From: Cryptomeria japonica
Lineage: Eukaryota > Streptophyta > Pinopsida > Cupressales > Cupressaceae
DNA: 64,000 nucleotides
Assembly: GCF_030272615.1 (NCBI RefSeq)
Contig: NC_081408.1
Coordinates: forward strand, 406,167,889 to 406,231,888
Reading direction: 5' to 3'
In this document: one piece after another, positions 46,311 through 59,520 of the stretch
Layout: every line of letters begins with the position of its first letter
Position numbering within the stretch: position 1 is the first letter of the stretch
Position numbers and translations under genes: made by a program
Notes under the pieces: model-generated
Database searches by the model: none
What the model was told of the DNA's origin: nothing
The model's input: the letters and a program-made list of their open reading frames with translations, nothing else

Positions 46311-48640
46311 ACAAACAAATTTTTAGGACAAGGTCTCGAAATTACTCCTATAGGGACTCCGTCTTCATTTTCTTTCATTGCCATAGGTTTCCCCGATGTC
46401 AATTTCTCAGTTAGGAATTCATGATTGAAATAACTATTCTGATATCATTTTATTTGTTTGCCATCGGTACAACTTCAACTGTCGGATATTAATGTGTTAT
46501 CCCGACTTCATTAGTTATTTTGATGAGTCTGCTCAATGCTTATTGATAAATTTCCTCTTGTTTTCTTTTATCGGGATAACTCGCATCATCTGGATAGCCT
46601 TCTAGTCCTATCCCGATCTTGTATATGATTTTGATAAAACTTGTATCAACATAACATATTCCAAAATACACATGTCGGAATAGTTTACTCTATCTGAATG
46701 ATTTTTTTTTTTTGAAATCTATAGGTTTCGTCGCAATTTTGATGAACCCCATCCAACGAAAAAAAAAACATCCGATGTAGTTGTTGTACAAGCGATGATT
46801 ATCTCATTGTAATGCCAACAAAATGTTTGCTCCACATCATTGGAATATCGATGAACGTTTGGTGCTTTTTCATCATAAAGTCAATGAAATGTTTGGTCAT
46901 TATCATCAAAATATCGACGCTTTTAGAGATTCATTGCACATTTGTTTTGTGATTATTTTCGTCGCAAGTTGGATGAATTGTTCATCGATTTACCGACAAA
47001 AAACCACCTCCAATATTCATCCCACTGTCCGATGATAATCCATTGGAGGTTTGATGTATTTATGTTCGTCGAAAAAGCGATGGAATATTAGTGACGAAAA
47101 TATTTTGGGCATTTCATCGGTAATTCGACAAAAGTTTGTCGATATATCAACAAACATTCCTCAGAATTTAGATTCAAATACATTAGTGATAGATCCATTA
47201 ATAATCCAAATCCCATTAAACCCCCAAGATTATTTTTAAAGCACCAAATCCAAATGTTCCTAATCCCAACCACTTATTCAACATTATAACATTATTATTC
47301 CATTTCTAATACTAATTACCACATTACTAATCCATTTCCTTAATCATCATAGGCATTCACATAACACTAAATGCATATCTATAAAACCAATTCCATTAAT
47401 GAGCATTACCCAAGATACAAGAAAGATACATCAACGTGTTTACCTAATATATCATCTACCATTACACATGAGTACTAAATCCATTTACATCAAGGAGCAT
47501 ATCTCTCAACCACAGTACAATTATCTCCTAAATTATATAAGTACATATGTCATATGAAGCATACACATCAATCTACTAAAAATGTCCATCCATAACTGAA
47601 GAGACAAGAAATCCACATCCACGCAAGAGCATCTAACGAAGAACATCCCAATGGAAGAAGGCATTAAACCACGTAACCATGTGGAACCATAAGGAACCAC
47701 CCCCCATGCTAGGAGGTGACACAAGATCCCACACACACTCTAGTTCTAGTTTGAAACCTAACACCCAAAGAGATAGAACAATTCCAACACTTCAAAACAT
47801 CTAGAGGCTATCCAACAACATGGCATAAAGAACTAGGATCTACATGTAGGGAAGAGTGTCATCACATGCTATCACCAACAAATAAAGATATCCTAGAACT
47901 CAGTCCCGACATCCATGATACACATACAGAACCATCTCGACCTTTGAGGAAAACAAGGGAGTTTAGTTTATCCAATTACCATATCTGCCCATACCTCACT
48001 CCAGTTGCACTAGCAATCCAACCATGAGATGGGGTACCACATATACATTTCTTATCTTATTAAGATGAGTTGCTACTACCCAACCCACCAATAATTAATT
48101 TATTATGTTATCGCTTCATTATTATAATAAACCTCCAATGAGTTATCCAAACGGTCAAGACCCTGACTCCTCACCTAAGGAATCCTAACAGTTCATTCCT
48201 CATGACCTCGTAGACTAATGGAAGCCCACTCTGCCTATTTATGCACCTAGACCTTAGGGTAACAACATACCCAATACAAGAACAAGGGCTCACAAACATA
48301 ACCAGGGTAGCCAAGGTACCATTCATAATGAATATCAACAATTTAGCATAACCATATCAATATCATAGCCATATAGGCAACATGAAACCATATAATAATC
48401 AAAATCTGCAAATAACAATATATCTAAAGGATCATAAAGCAATAGCAAGGTATCAATCATATTGCATGTATATAATAGTGCAAAGTTCCATCATAATGAA
48501 TATCACAGTCCCGGATCACCTTACAACACTTCAAACAACACAAACACAACCTCTAGACTGTCACAAAACCCACACAGAAAGCTCAGAAATGACCTAGTGA
48601 GCCAAAAACTATCATAGAAGGTAAAAAAAACAATCTGATG
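46311..48640. other. Unassigned region with TCGATGAA-type patch
   Basis: No gene is supported. Between 46730 and 47130 motifs such as ATATCGATGAACGTTT, TTCATCGATTTACC and TTGTCGATATATCAAC recur and recall 15710-15880. The rest is AT-rich DNA with many C-rich words and only short random frames. Confidence 0.35.
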
Positions 48641-48650
48641 CATTCATCCA

Positions 48651-48900
48651 ATAGAGTAGCGCATTTAAGGACTAGTGCAACACTTTTAAGTAATATTACA
48701 AAACATATATTAAACTGAGTAGCACATTTGATTAACAGTTCAATGCTTTTGTTCAGTTTAGAACAACACATCTAGACAACAAAACAACACATATAAACCA
48801 CAAGAACAACACATACAAATAATAAAGCAGCGCATATGCCAATTCTTTCAGCACTTATGATATAGGATGTAGCACATATAACCTAAGAAGTAGCACATTT
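48651..48900 (+). repeat. GCGC array 5, strongly decayed
   Basis: GTAGCGCATTT, CAGCGCATATGCC, GTAGCACATTTG, CAACACATATAAACC and similar units, about 12 in all, are spaced roughly 15-25 bases. Only two keep GCGC. No plus-strand gene follows, so its parent element is unclear. Confidence 0.65.
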
Positions 48901-50784
48901 ATTCCAGAACACAAAATACAATAAGAAATGACCCAGAATATTCGGCCCAACTCGGAAAATAAATAAAAAACTAAAGCTAAATTCGGGCTCAATGAAACAT
49001 GGAGTAAATAAGCCAAAGTTGTGAAATAAATCAAATTAACCCAAACCAACAATGCATAGGAACCTTCGACACAATACAATACTCACTTCCAACAAATTCA
49101 CAGTCACTGAAGAGGATAAATTTTTTCAAAAAACAAAGGCAAAAGCAAGGGAGTAAAAATCTCCAACCTGGATATAGAAGTTATGGAAAGCCAAAAATTT
49201 GAAGAAGTGCAACGAAAATCCAATCCAAGATTAAAATCCAAATCCAATGCTTTAGTAATGTAAATTCTTCGGGAAGCCTAACTCAGGCAATTACACAGAA
49301 AAATCCAATATATAGAAAATTATTCCAAAACTATAGAAACATGTCGGCCAATGAAAATAATCAATTAAAATATATTTCTTACCAACTCTTTCCAAATGCT
49401 AAGCCAAAAATATAAAATATTCTTTAATTAACTTACCCGAATATCTCAACCAATGGTAAAATAGGGTAGGTAGAATAAACAATAATAAATAATCCCATCA
49501 ACCAATAAATAAAATAGAAAGGGCTAATAAATAAAATAAATAAATCAAAAGCGCAATAAATGTTAAACCACAAAATAATATAAATAAATAAATAAACAAT
49601 TAAATAATATTATCTCACAAACACAACTCCCAAAAAGGCCAATCATAACGAGGGGTAGGTAAACAAATAATAACAAATAAATAACCAATAAATAGACAAG
49701 CCAACAATAAATAAATAAATACACAATAAACAAATAATTAAATGTACGGATATATATAAAATACTCAAGCCCATATAATTTAAACTTAATACCATTAATA
49801 TTTCTCACATAGTTATATAAAATATAATAATTAAATAAATAATCTTTCATGCATAATTATTAATGCCAAATAATAATAACCCTCAATAATTAAATATGCC
49901 ATTATATTTAAATATCAATGCCATCCATTATTTTAATTTAATATCAATAAACTATATAAACCAATTAATTAATTAATAATTTAATTAATAATCACAACTC
50001 CTCAAGACAACCCAACATAGGGTAACATAAAATGCCACACAACGCTAAATGATGACTCAACTCAAGGTACTAGACTTACAAGGGTGTCAACTTAAACCTA
50101 GAGTGTAAAATGGGATTTCATGTCACCTCCTAGCAACTTTCCATTGGGATGACGACACACTCATACCTGTGAAGCCATGTGGAGTTGATGTCCAGTACTT
50201 GCAAACCTTTCACCACCAATACACATACAACAACATATATCATGAAATAAACATACAAGTGAAAAGGAATCACAATGTCATATCATGCTCATAAATGAGT
50301 GGTATGACATCATCCCTTTCACAAGCGTAGTAGAAGACAATCATGACAACCAAGCTCTATCATAATCACCATCGTATCCAGTATAATTATGAATTAGGGT
50401 TAGTACATGGTAAGATACCATGAAATCATCATAAAGTAGATGAAACTATATCAATATGGTCTATTGATGCACAAAAGACAAGATGATTCAGGGAGAGGCA
50501 CTACAGGATTTCCTCCCCCCCCCCCCCCCCCCAACTTAATTTCATACCACAAAAGCATGAGGGCGTTAGGATAATCCAAGGAATCAAGAAATATAATAAT
50601 AACACCATGGGCTTGTTCAATGAATGGTCATTTCAAGATAATCCAAAGAATCAAGAATGAAAAAGATATGTATAGATTAAAATATTGATCCTTATTTAAT
50701 AAATGATCATCCTCTAGAGCATTTTTTTTTTATGGTCATTAATGCATTCAAACCCATAGAGTTGTGCTTAATCAATTATTAGTG
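48901..50784. other. AT-rich unassigned region, C-homopolymer at ~50515-50532
   Basis: 49370-49990 is almost pure A/T with AATAAATAAATA and TTAATTAATAAT words. A run of about 18 Cs followed by AACTTAATTTC lies at 50515-50543, similar to motifs near 12123 and 12686. No gene is supported. Confidence 0.5.
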
Positions 50785-50789
50785 GGCCT

Positions 50790-51941
50790 TGTTGGAATCA
50801 ATTAACACTCAGGGGGGGGGGTGCATTAGTAATCTGCAATTTACAAAGTTATTAAACTGATTCTTAAACCACCAGATGCATAAGAATGAATGTAAAGTGT
50901 AGAAACATAAACAATTCAACCATAAAACCATAACACAAATTTTTTTACATGGAAACCTGGAAATGGAAAAACCACGGTGGGATTTGAACCCATAATATTA
51001 TTATACTTTGATCAGGAGTATGATAATATTACAAAAAAGGGAATGCACTTGCATTCAAGCACATTGCCTAGAGCTCACTGCTCAAATACAAAAGAGGGCT
51101 ACAACCTCGGAGGACTTGCTATCCTACAAATTATTACAATAGTGTCTGAACTAAATAATAGCATCTAATAATGCCAAATAGCAGTTTCGGTTAAGCTCAA
51201 GAGTTCTTCTACCACTATTCTATCTCTCTACTCTATCATGTTGTTCTGTCATATACCAGAGCACTAAAACCTACAATCACATTCACAAAACTTCATACAT
51301 TCGCTCATACAGTCTTCTCACACTCATACCTTCCTTCAAAATGCTCAAATGAATCGATCTTATATATCCACATCAACAAAATAAATCAATTCCCATGTTG
51401 GCTTCCAAAAACCGTATAACATGCAACATGAAATGTGTAACCATAAGTCGGCTCAATCCGACTACCAATCCATATGAGGACCCAAACAAATTGATAACAA
51501 GCTTCTCACATGTCGACACAATCTCCTTGAACTTGAAACCAATCACCGAAATCATCCCAAAGATTCTGGGTCACACGTTACATCACTTAACTTCAAAATG
51601 ACTTTGTTCTACCTAAATTACCGGATATCGGACCTTCAATCTCGCTCATGAATCAACATCGGATACTAGGATTACAAAATAAGCTGCCTCAAACCTCGAA
51701 TTATCTACCTCTATTATGACAACCAAAGTTATGCAACGAAAATCAAGATCTGCATAATGTACTCATACTCTGTCAGATATTGTATTCCACCTTCCAGACT
51801 TATGCCTAATGAATAATACAACTTCTGGTAAATCAAATCTATGTATACTGTATATGATTTTTGAACTAAGTTGCCATCAATGACAACTCCTAAACATCTC
51901 TCATGCATCAATCTTCACTGAAACAATGTATCTTGCCAACA
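50790..51941 (-). mobile_element. Element 3: 3' LTR
   Basis: On the minus strand it begins TGTTGGCAAGATACATTG and ends TTGATTCCAACA. It contains the conserved hairpin (plus 50949-50979), immediately preceded by TGGGTTCAAATCCCACCG, which resembles a tRNA T-arm. Confidence 0.88.
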
Positions 51942-52095
51942 ATCTCCCCCTTTGGCATTGATGGCAACATTGTGAAAAATGACACTATACACTAAAGACT
52001 ACAAAATTCCAAAACTAAAAAATCTCCAAGACTCAACAAGCTCTCCTTGAGAATATACATCATTTTTCACTTTTCTCTTTCCCCCTTTGACATTA
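51942..52095 (-). promoter_or_regulatory. Element 3: two polypurine tracts
   Basis: On the minus strand GCCAAAGGGGGAGAT abuts the 3' LTR, and CAAAGGGGGAAAG lies about 135 bases upstream (52080-52092). This is the same repeated-tract arrangement as at 657-811. Confidence 0.8.
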
Positions 52096-52269
52096 ATGGA
52101 AAAGGTGGATATTTGCCAAAATTTATATACAATAGTGTACACAGTTACTTACAAAAATTTGAAAATATTTGCAAAAATTTTTTTTAGGCACAACAGATGA
52201 TCATCCCAACCCTTCTTCAAACTCCAAAATATTGATCTGACTACTAAAAAGATAGGTGTGCATCTCTAC

Positions 52270-55200
52270 TCATCTACAATTTTTTGGAGCACTCTTATTC
52301 AGAGCATTCATTGCATCTTGCTTACTACTGATCAATGTATCTAGCCGAGGAGTGATAGGGCTTCTTACTTCTCCCACTCTGCCTAAAATTATTTCCTTTT
52401 CCTGATTTAAGCTCTTAATCTTATCAAGTATACTCATAACTTGAGCTTCAAAATTGCTAGCAGGGATTGATTGAGGTGCATAGGATTGAGATATGCTAGC
52501 TAACTTCCCTTCACACTCTTTTATTTTCTTGTCAATGTCAATAGTAAACTTAGGGAGAATTAGACATGACTTATATATTTGACCACCTTCATCTAATGCA
52601 TCTCGTATTCTCTTCATAATAGTTATCAAACTAGCCCTATCTCCTTCAATCATCTTCAAAATTATCCTCAATCTCATAGCATTAAACTGAGTCAAAACTT
52701 TAGCATCTGCCACTCTCTCCAAAGACACGAAATGAGAGTCTATTGCATTAAGCATGCTTATAAGCTTACCAAAGGGAGTATCACCTGAATCACACTTAAA
52801 GAATGGCAAAATTTTCTCCAATACATTTGTGGCCAAGGTTATCAACTCTTTGTCTTCGGTGTGATACTTGAGTAAGTCCTCACTTGCTTTTTCTTGAGCA
52901 AGAGTTGCTAGCTTCAGTGCTTGGATAGGAGATAGTGAACTTAGATCTATTGGACCTTGAGTAAAATCATCTGAGTCAGTGTCAATCTATTTTCCCTTGT
53001 CTTCTACAGTGTCTCTTGCCACTGTCACCCGAGCCTGATCATCCTTCTCTTCTCCTTTGTCCTTCTCTGCCACCTCTGCACTTGCATCTTTCACAGCATC
53101 TTCACCCTTCTCAACATCAACCTCTCCCTTTCCTTCATCAACTTTTCGAATCTCCTCAGCTGCCTTTTCAGAGTCAACCTCCATCACCAGATCTTTTTTT
53201 TAGCTTCACCAAAGATTCCAACATTCTGATCATCACCAACTGTAGTTTGTTTATTTGTTTGTTCTTCTGGAATGGCTTGCTCAGATGGTTGGTCTTTCTT
53301 CACATTAAAAACCATTGTATGTACTTTCAAAATGGAGATATCATGTGCCTGATCTTCCGGTTGGGTGTCATCTTTCACCAGCTTGACCTGATATTGGTTC
53401 TCCTTCAGAACTTTCTTCAGAATAGCCTCTATTTCCTTCCTTCATAAATTTTGCCAAACATTATTTTATTGACCCTATGCTTGCTTTTGAAACTACTCTT
53501 GGCAATATCCAGTAGTCTGGGTATTTGACTTCTTGATATTACCGAACATAGGTTAACCAAAACATATTCATTTAACCTTTCATCCTCAAGACTAGTTGTA
53601 TGCTTTCTTGCATCCAAAATCTCATTTAGGCTCTTGGGTATCAAGGATGATAACTCTATCAGTGATTTGTTGTATATATTCATATATTCTACCACAACCT
53701 CTTCTAATACCCTTTTTCATTTTCATTGCAGTTATCATACCACTCTGAAACATGCTTTAAGTTTCCTTCCTTGATAACTGAATCAACTCTTTGTTTTAAT
53801 GGAAGAACAATTTTGTATTTCTCTCCAAGCTTATCGGATTTTAGAGCTTCATCAAGTTCAAACTTTGGCTTCTTGCTTGATTTGGCTCTACCGAATGGTT
53901 CAACTTCAATTCTGGGTTTCTTTCTTGGTTGGGCTTCACTGGATTGAGGCTTCTTCACTACCCTAGGATAGGTAGTTGTGTTCTTGACCTCTCTCACTAC
54001 TTCATTAGACTCTGTCTCTACATCTTCAATAGTGGCTACAACATATACCCTTTTAGGCTTCTCCCTCTTCCTCTTCTTTGCTCCACTGGCTAACTTGGTT
54101 TATGGCTTAGGTGGAGAAATAGGCTTCTATGCACAAGAGGTAGGTGCTGACTTGGTTTTCCTTGGCTTGGTTTTCTTGGGAGGAGTGGAGACCAATTTTG
54201 TCTTAGGTTTTACTATGTCCTCCTCCTTCAGAATATTTTGCTCCATATCCCTTTGAACAACTTCCTTTGTTATCCCATTTTCTTTGCAAGCTCTTCTACT
54301 TATTTTTTGACCTCCCTCTTTCTTCCAGGCTCAGTGAATTTCTTATGCAAGTCTAATATTTTCTCTTTATAAGTACCAAACCTCTCTTCCTTCTCATCTA
54401 ATGGTATACTTAAAAGATGTTGTGCATAAGCATCAAGAGTGTTTTCATCTACTTCATACCCCATGGGCATGATCCATACTGTTTTTGGTTGTACTACCTC
54501 CATATGGCATTGATCTTTGTCTACCATAAAGCATATGGTATCTTCATATTTTTTTACAATGTCCTTTGGAATCCTCTCTCTTATTTGCATCATAGCTTGA
54601 AATGATTTGAAATAACCACAGAAAGAATATTTTTGTGCTACTACATCACCCAATCTTTGCAAACCTTCTTTAATTTGAGCTGCCACTGGTTTATCATAAG
54701 CCCATTGTACTTTTCCTACACCGGGGATTTCATTCAAACAGTAAAGTGCCAAACAGATAATCAAAGAACCAAACTTGAAAACATGCTTCTTATCTTGCTT
54801 AATCTTATTTAGATTACTCATTAATTCACCAGGAAGGACTCCACACAGATCATATTTCTTGGCCTCCTTGAGTATCTAATAGGCTGCATATATTACATTA
54901 CCAGATACTAATTTTTGTCTGCTGGATTGGTACACCTTATATCCTATCACCATTTAATAAAATCTCACAACATATTCAATGATATCACTTATTGTCATTG
55001 ACCAATTATCATGCTGGGATCTGGTTACCTCTGTCGTAGTGGTATTCTTTACATGCCTCAGACTAGGGATCTCATCGGTTGCATTTAAATAGGTTACCGC
55101 TTGAATGGATTGCTTTATGATCTTATGTGGTCTATCTAGCCATATAAACTCATCATGAATTTGGCTCAAGACATACCTGACCCATTCAGGTTCATCAAAA

Positions 55201-55385
55201 ATCGAAAAGTGAAGAAACTGAATAAAACCCTTGTCTTGCAGTGATTTGAAATCTGGCATCAGGTTCCTCATATCATCCATCATATGCTTGGTGTATAATG
55301 ATAACATATCTGCATTGCCAAGATCTTCAATATTGCAGTGAATGTATGCCCTAATATCCTCGTTATGCAACACTCCATACGACAT
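52270..55385 (-). pseudogene. Element 3: env-like structural ORF, fragmented
   Basis: Pieces are 54954-55385, 54300-54821 (same frame), 53704-53997, 53429-53695, 52987-53187 and 52270-52845. The first two form an N-terminal globular part, with YIHCNIEDLGNADMLSLYTK and ALYCLNEIPGVGKVQWAYDK. Then come a Lys/Arg/Pro-rich basic stretch, an acidic Glu/Lys/Asp-rich stretch (53000-53190) and a helical C-terminal part (LEKILPFFK, LASISQSYA, LDTLISSKQDAMNAL). Position between gag and the repeated purine tracts, and coiled-coil character, fit the extra ORF of Sireviruses. I see no clear transmembrane segment, so 'env-like' refers to position only. Several stops and at least three frame changes disrupt it. 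Confidence 0.6.
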
Positions 55386-56031
55386 CGAAGAAAATTATGC
55401 ATTCAGATCATCTTCTACCGATTTGAACTGATGTTTCTTGAATATTGGCCTTGCCCTATCAGTGATAGACTACCAACGGAGTTGCCACACCAGATGATGA
55501 TGCCATTTTGAAATAGGGTATGAGAAACAACTCGAACATGGATAAATACCTTCTCAATTTCAACTGGATGTTAGGAATTTATGTCGGATTGCTTCCAGCT
55601 TTGTTTTTGCTTCTCAATCTCTTTCATCTCACTCCTCTGCTCTTTCCTTTGTTCGCAATGTGAAGAATTAATGATAGAATTCCTTTTTATTCACTGAAAA
55701 CCTAACTTTAAGTTGTAATAAATGAACAACCCTAAAGGCTTTCCGGATACCCTCTTTTCCAATAATTCATCACCGAATTCTCAAATAGGCATGTAATCTT
55801 TCGGATATCAACTACACAACTAATCTCAATCATCTGCAACCTTCTCTAGTTGGTTATAGATCTCTGAAAGGGTTTTTTAAGGATCTACATGAAAAGATTC
55901 CCCCTAAGGTCAAATGCCTTAGTTATCGGATGAGGTTCCAACATTGGAATCGGATGTGGAGCCATTATGTGCATTTGAATCTTCCTTCTTAACCCACATC
56001 TTCTTATGCTGCTCTCTGACCTCTTCAAACT

Positions 56032-57069
56032 TCACTTTTTTGTTTCATCTGATCTGCTCTTGTCTACCAGAGCATTATTTCTCACATTCTTGCTTTTGCA
56101 ATATTTTGCAATGTGATCGGATTTGTTGCATGCATAAAAAAAAACATTTCCTTGCATAGGTCTGAAGTTCATCCGATTTGGTTTGATCCTGCATTGGTTA
56201 GGAATGTGTCCAAACATTCCACAAGCATAGCATCTCTTATTTTGGAAATGATTCATCACTGCTGTGTACATGTTTGACTTATGACCAAAATTGTTGCATT
56301 TGAAACATTGACCGGTAAAGGTAGGACCATTATTCATCATCCTATTTTTGCATTGACTTGCCATATGACCAAATTTACTGCAAACAAAACATTTACCATT
56401 GAATTTATAAGTATTAGGTTGTCTTACCAGAGGTCTCTTGTTCTTCTAATGATTGCTTTATCTAGAACCGGAGGATTCTCTTTTCTCATATCCAAGTCCT
56501 CACATGTCTTTTCCACTTCTCTGACTTTCTAGCATCTCATCTAGCTTGGCTGAGCTAGCTTTGATTTTTTCTTTGTATTCATTAGCAGTGGAAAGTTCAT
56601 CTCTCAAGATTATGATACTCCTTTCAAGTTCTTTCCCATCATTCTTGGATTGCACCAATTCAAGTCTCAATTGATCATTCTCATAGTTTAATTTGCAACA
56701 TTCATCAGTTCTATCCTTCAATGACCGAGTCAGATTTTCTTCATTCTTCTTCCCGTCTTCAATCTCTTTTGTCAGATTCATCACAATGGATTACATCTCA
56801 TTCTTCAGGGCTGCATCATCTCTAGCAAGCTTCTCACATTCATCTGTCTTGTCTTGTAGGGCTTGATTGTCAATGCTTTGTTCTTCTTTCTCCTTGAGTT
56901 TATCCATCAGTTCCTTTCTCTTATATCTAGATGTGCTCACTTGTTCTTTTAGAGATTCAATGAAATTCTCAGCACCATCCAGACTTCTCCTTGGGCTACT
57001 TTTTTCTTTCATCGTTGCATCAAGATCTTCAAGTGCCACAATAAGTTGCTTTTGCAAACCAGAGTCCAT
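56032..57069 (-). pseudogene. Element 3: C-terminal half of Copia Gag with four zinc knuckles
   Basis: The first 190 codons (56500-57069, one stop) are a long coiled coil: LKEQVSTSRYKRKELMDKL, then TNEL-like Glu/Lys heptads. Four CCHC-type knuckles follow: CFVCSKFGHMASQC, CFKCNNFGHKSNMY (last Cys is Tyr), CYACGMFGHIPNQC and FYACNKSDHIAKYC (first Cys lost). The usual N-terminal Copia gag domain is absent. The coiled coil begins within about 60 bases of the primer site, so the deletion removed the start of Gag. Stops lie near 56788 and at 56440-56470. Confidence 0.8.
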
Positions 57070-57123
57070 TGATTCAATCTTTCAGATCTTCCTCAAGCTG
57101 TTAGGCTCCTTCTAAGGAACTAA

Positions 57124-57135
57124 GTTCTGATATCA
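57124..57135 (-). promoter_or_regulatory. Element 3: primer binding site (initiator-Met tRNA type)
   Basis: On the minus strand TGATATCAGAAC lies two bases after the 5' LTR end CCAACA. It matches the Copia-type site TGGTATCAGAGC at 10 of 12 positions. Confidence 0.75.
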
Positions 57136-57137
57136 AT

Positions 57138-58286
57138 TGTTGGAATCAATGAACACTAAGAGGGGGGATGAATCGATGTTCAACAATTTACAAAGTTATT
57201 AAACTAATTCTGAAACCACCAAATGCATATGAATGAAAGTAAAGTGCAGAAACATAAACCAATCAACCATAAAACCATAACACCAGAATTTTTACATGGA
57301 AACCCGAAAAGGGAAAAACCACGGTCGGATTTGAACCCACAATATTGTTATACTTTGATCGGGAGTATGATAATATTATAAAAAAGGGAATGAACTTGCA
57401 TTCAAGCACACTGCCTAGAGCTCAGTGCTCAGATACAAAAGAGGGCTACAACATTGGAGGACTCACTATCCTACAAATGATTACAAATGATTACAATAGT
57501 GTCTAAACTAAAGAATAGCATCTACTAATACCAAATATTAGTTCCAATTAAGCTCAAGAGTTCTTCTACCACTATTCTATCTCTCTACTCTGTTATGTTG
57601 TTCTATCATATATCAGAGCACTAAAACCTACAATCACATTCACAAAACTTCACACCCTTACTCATACAACCTTCTCACACTCATATCATCCTTCAAAATG
57701 CTCAAATGAATCGGTCATATATATCCGCATCAACAAAATAAATCAATTCCCATATCGGCTTTCAAAAACCACATAACATGCAAGATGAAATGTGTAACCA
57801 TAAGTCAGCTCAATCCGACTACCAATCCATATGCAGACCCAAACAAATTGATAACAAGCTTCTCACGTGTAAAACAATCTCCTCAAACTTGAAACCAATC
57901 ACCGAAATCATCCCAAAGGTTTCAGATCACACGTTACATCACTTAACTTCAAAATGACTCTGTTCTACCTGATTTATCAGATACTAGACCTTCAATCTCG
58001 GTCATGAATCAAGGCCGGATACTAGGATTACACAATAAGCTGCCTCAAACCTCAAATTATCTGCCTCTATTACCGCAACCAAAGTTATGCAGCCAAAATC
58101 AAGATATGTACAATGTACTCATACTCTACTGGATATTGTATTCCACCTTCCAGGCTTATGCCTAATAAATAATACAACTTCTGGTAAATCAAATCTACGT
58201 ATACCAGATATGATTTCTGCATCAATGACAACTCCTAAACATCTCTCATGCAAAAATATTCACCAGAACAATGTCGCTTGCCAATA
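57138..58286 (-). mobile_element. Element 3: 5' LTR
   Basis: This is the partner of 50790-51941. Its outer end has decayed to CCAATA on the plus strand. It differs by scattered substitutions, a shorter G-run and a small tandem duplication (AAATGATTAC twice near 57475). The hairpin is at 57293-57323. Confidence 0.88.
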
Positions 58287-58350
58287 GGCTTAAATCAACA
58301 AGTATGTGAGGAATACACATTTTTACTATAAGCCTCCAAATATCAAGATA

Positions 58351-59240
58351 TTAGAGAATAAATGCATTAAATGATAGATCTTGTAGGCTTCCTTCACACA
58401 CTTCTTGAGTAATTAATTTATCAATTATAATATTTCTTAGTGCATGATAAATTTCAGCACACACACTTATTAGTTCAATGATAGATTCAAATTGAAATGC
58501 TTCTTTATATGTGTGAATATCTTTTAAAAGTTGTGATTTGCTAAGTAAACAAGAAGAACTAAGTGGAATATCATTTAATTGAGCATATTGTTCTTCTAAT
58601 GCAAGCGAATCAAAATCACCTCCTTTAATTGCATCAATGTATTTCAATTGTGATTGACCAATTTCAAGCACATTATTAGAATGTAAAGGGATCCGTGAAG
58701 TTGCATTAGTATATACAATTCCATCCACCTTATTATGTAATATTTTATTAGGCATTGTGGTTTCCTTTGGTGGATATGTTAAAGTGGATGGTGGGTGATT
58801 GGAATGAGATAATGGAAATGGTAAGAATTGTTGTGGATATAAAGTGGGTGGGAGTAAGAAGGATGGGTATAATATATATGGTAATGAGGGATATTGTGGT
58901 TGTTGTGAGAATCCATTTTTCCTTTCTTGGTAGGATGGAGATTGTTTCCAATCACCATACATACTAGATGAAGAAGCATTTTCCAAAAGAAATATTTTGT
59001 CTTTCTAATCCAGTAGAATGCGAAGACATACATTATTATCAACAATCATACCTTGATCTTCCCAATTTGATTTGTGAAGTTACCTTGGAGTTACAAGGAA
59101 GACTTGTGCACTTTCACCTTTATCATGTGGATGCTCACTTATAGCTTGTATCTTTGTCTCCACATCCTTGTGGTCAACTAGGCATGTTCACTTATCTTCT
59201 TCTTTGCAACAATCAAAACAACAAATGGTCAAATCTTCAT
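58351..59240 (-). pseudogene. Unknown protein, broken
   Basis: A frame of 211 codons (58351-58986) extends upstream to about 59240 through three stops. The extension has DLTICCFDCCKEEDK and LVDHKDVETKIQAISEHPH; the main frame has a Pro/Tyr/Ser/Leu-rich middle and a helical C-terminal part (LEEQYAQLNDIPLS, LIELISVCAEIYHALRNII-like). I do not recognise the family. It may be a host gene relic or part of another element, and element 3 inserted just beyond its stop codon. Confidence 0.45.
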
Positions 59241-59429
59241 TCTAAAAATTCATTAATTATTTGTTCTTTCATAGACATAGGAATAATACTTGCATATGCT
59301 AACAATAATGAAAGATCAAGATAATATAAGTTGCATTCATTAGGTAGGGGTATAAAAACATCACCTTGTGTCAATGCAATTTCTCCACCATTTTTTTCCT
59401 TTGAGCTGTTAGATCTTTAGTTACTATGT

Positions 59430-59520
59430 ATCTTGTGAACTTTTCAAGGAATTCAACATTCTGAAGAGAAATTTTCAAGGAATTCAACATTCTGAAGAGA
59501 ACTTTCAAGGAATTGGGTGT
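59430..59520 (+). repeat. Short tandem repeat (TTTTCAAGGAATTCAACATTCTGAAGAGAA)
   Basis: About 30 bp is repeated two to three times with small changes. Confidence 0.8.

Larger units (their letters stand above)
50785..58291 (-). mobile_element. Element 3: pol-less Sirevirus-like Copia retrotransposon
   Basis: LTRs 50790-51941 and 57138-58286 (about 1150 bp each, roughly 90% alike by eye) flank a 5.2-kb internal region. GGCCT (50785-50789) and GGCTT (58287-58291) look like a target duplication with one change. The primer site is next to the right LTR, so the element reads on the minus strand. Inside are a gag C-terminal half and an env-like ORF, with no protease, integrase, RT or RNase H anywhere. 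It is therefore a non-autonomous derivative that kept the two structural-type genes. Confidence 0.85.
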
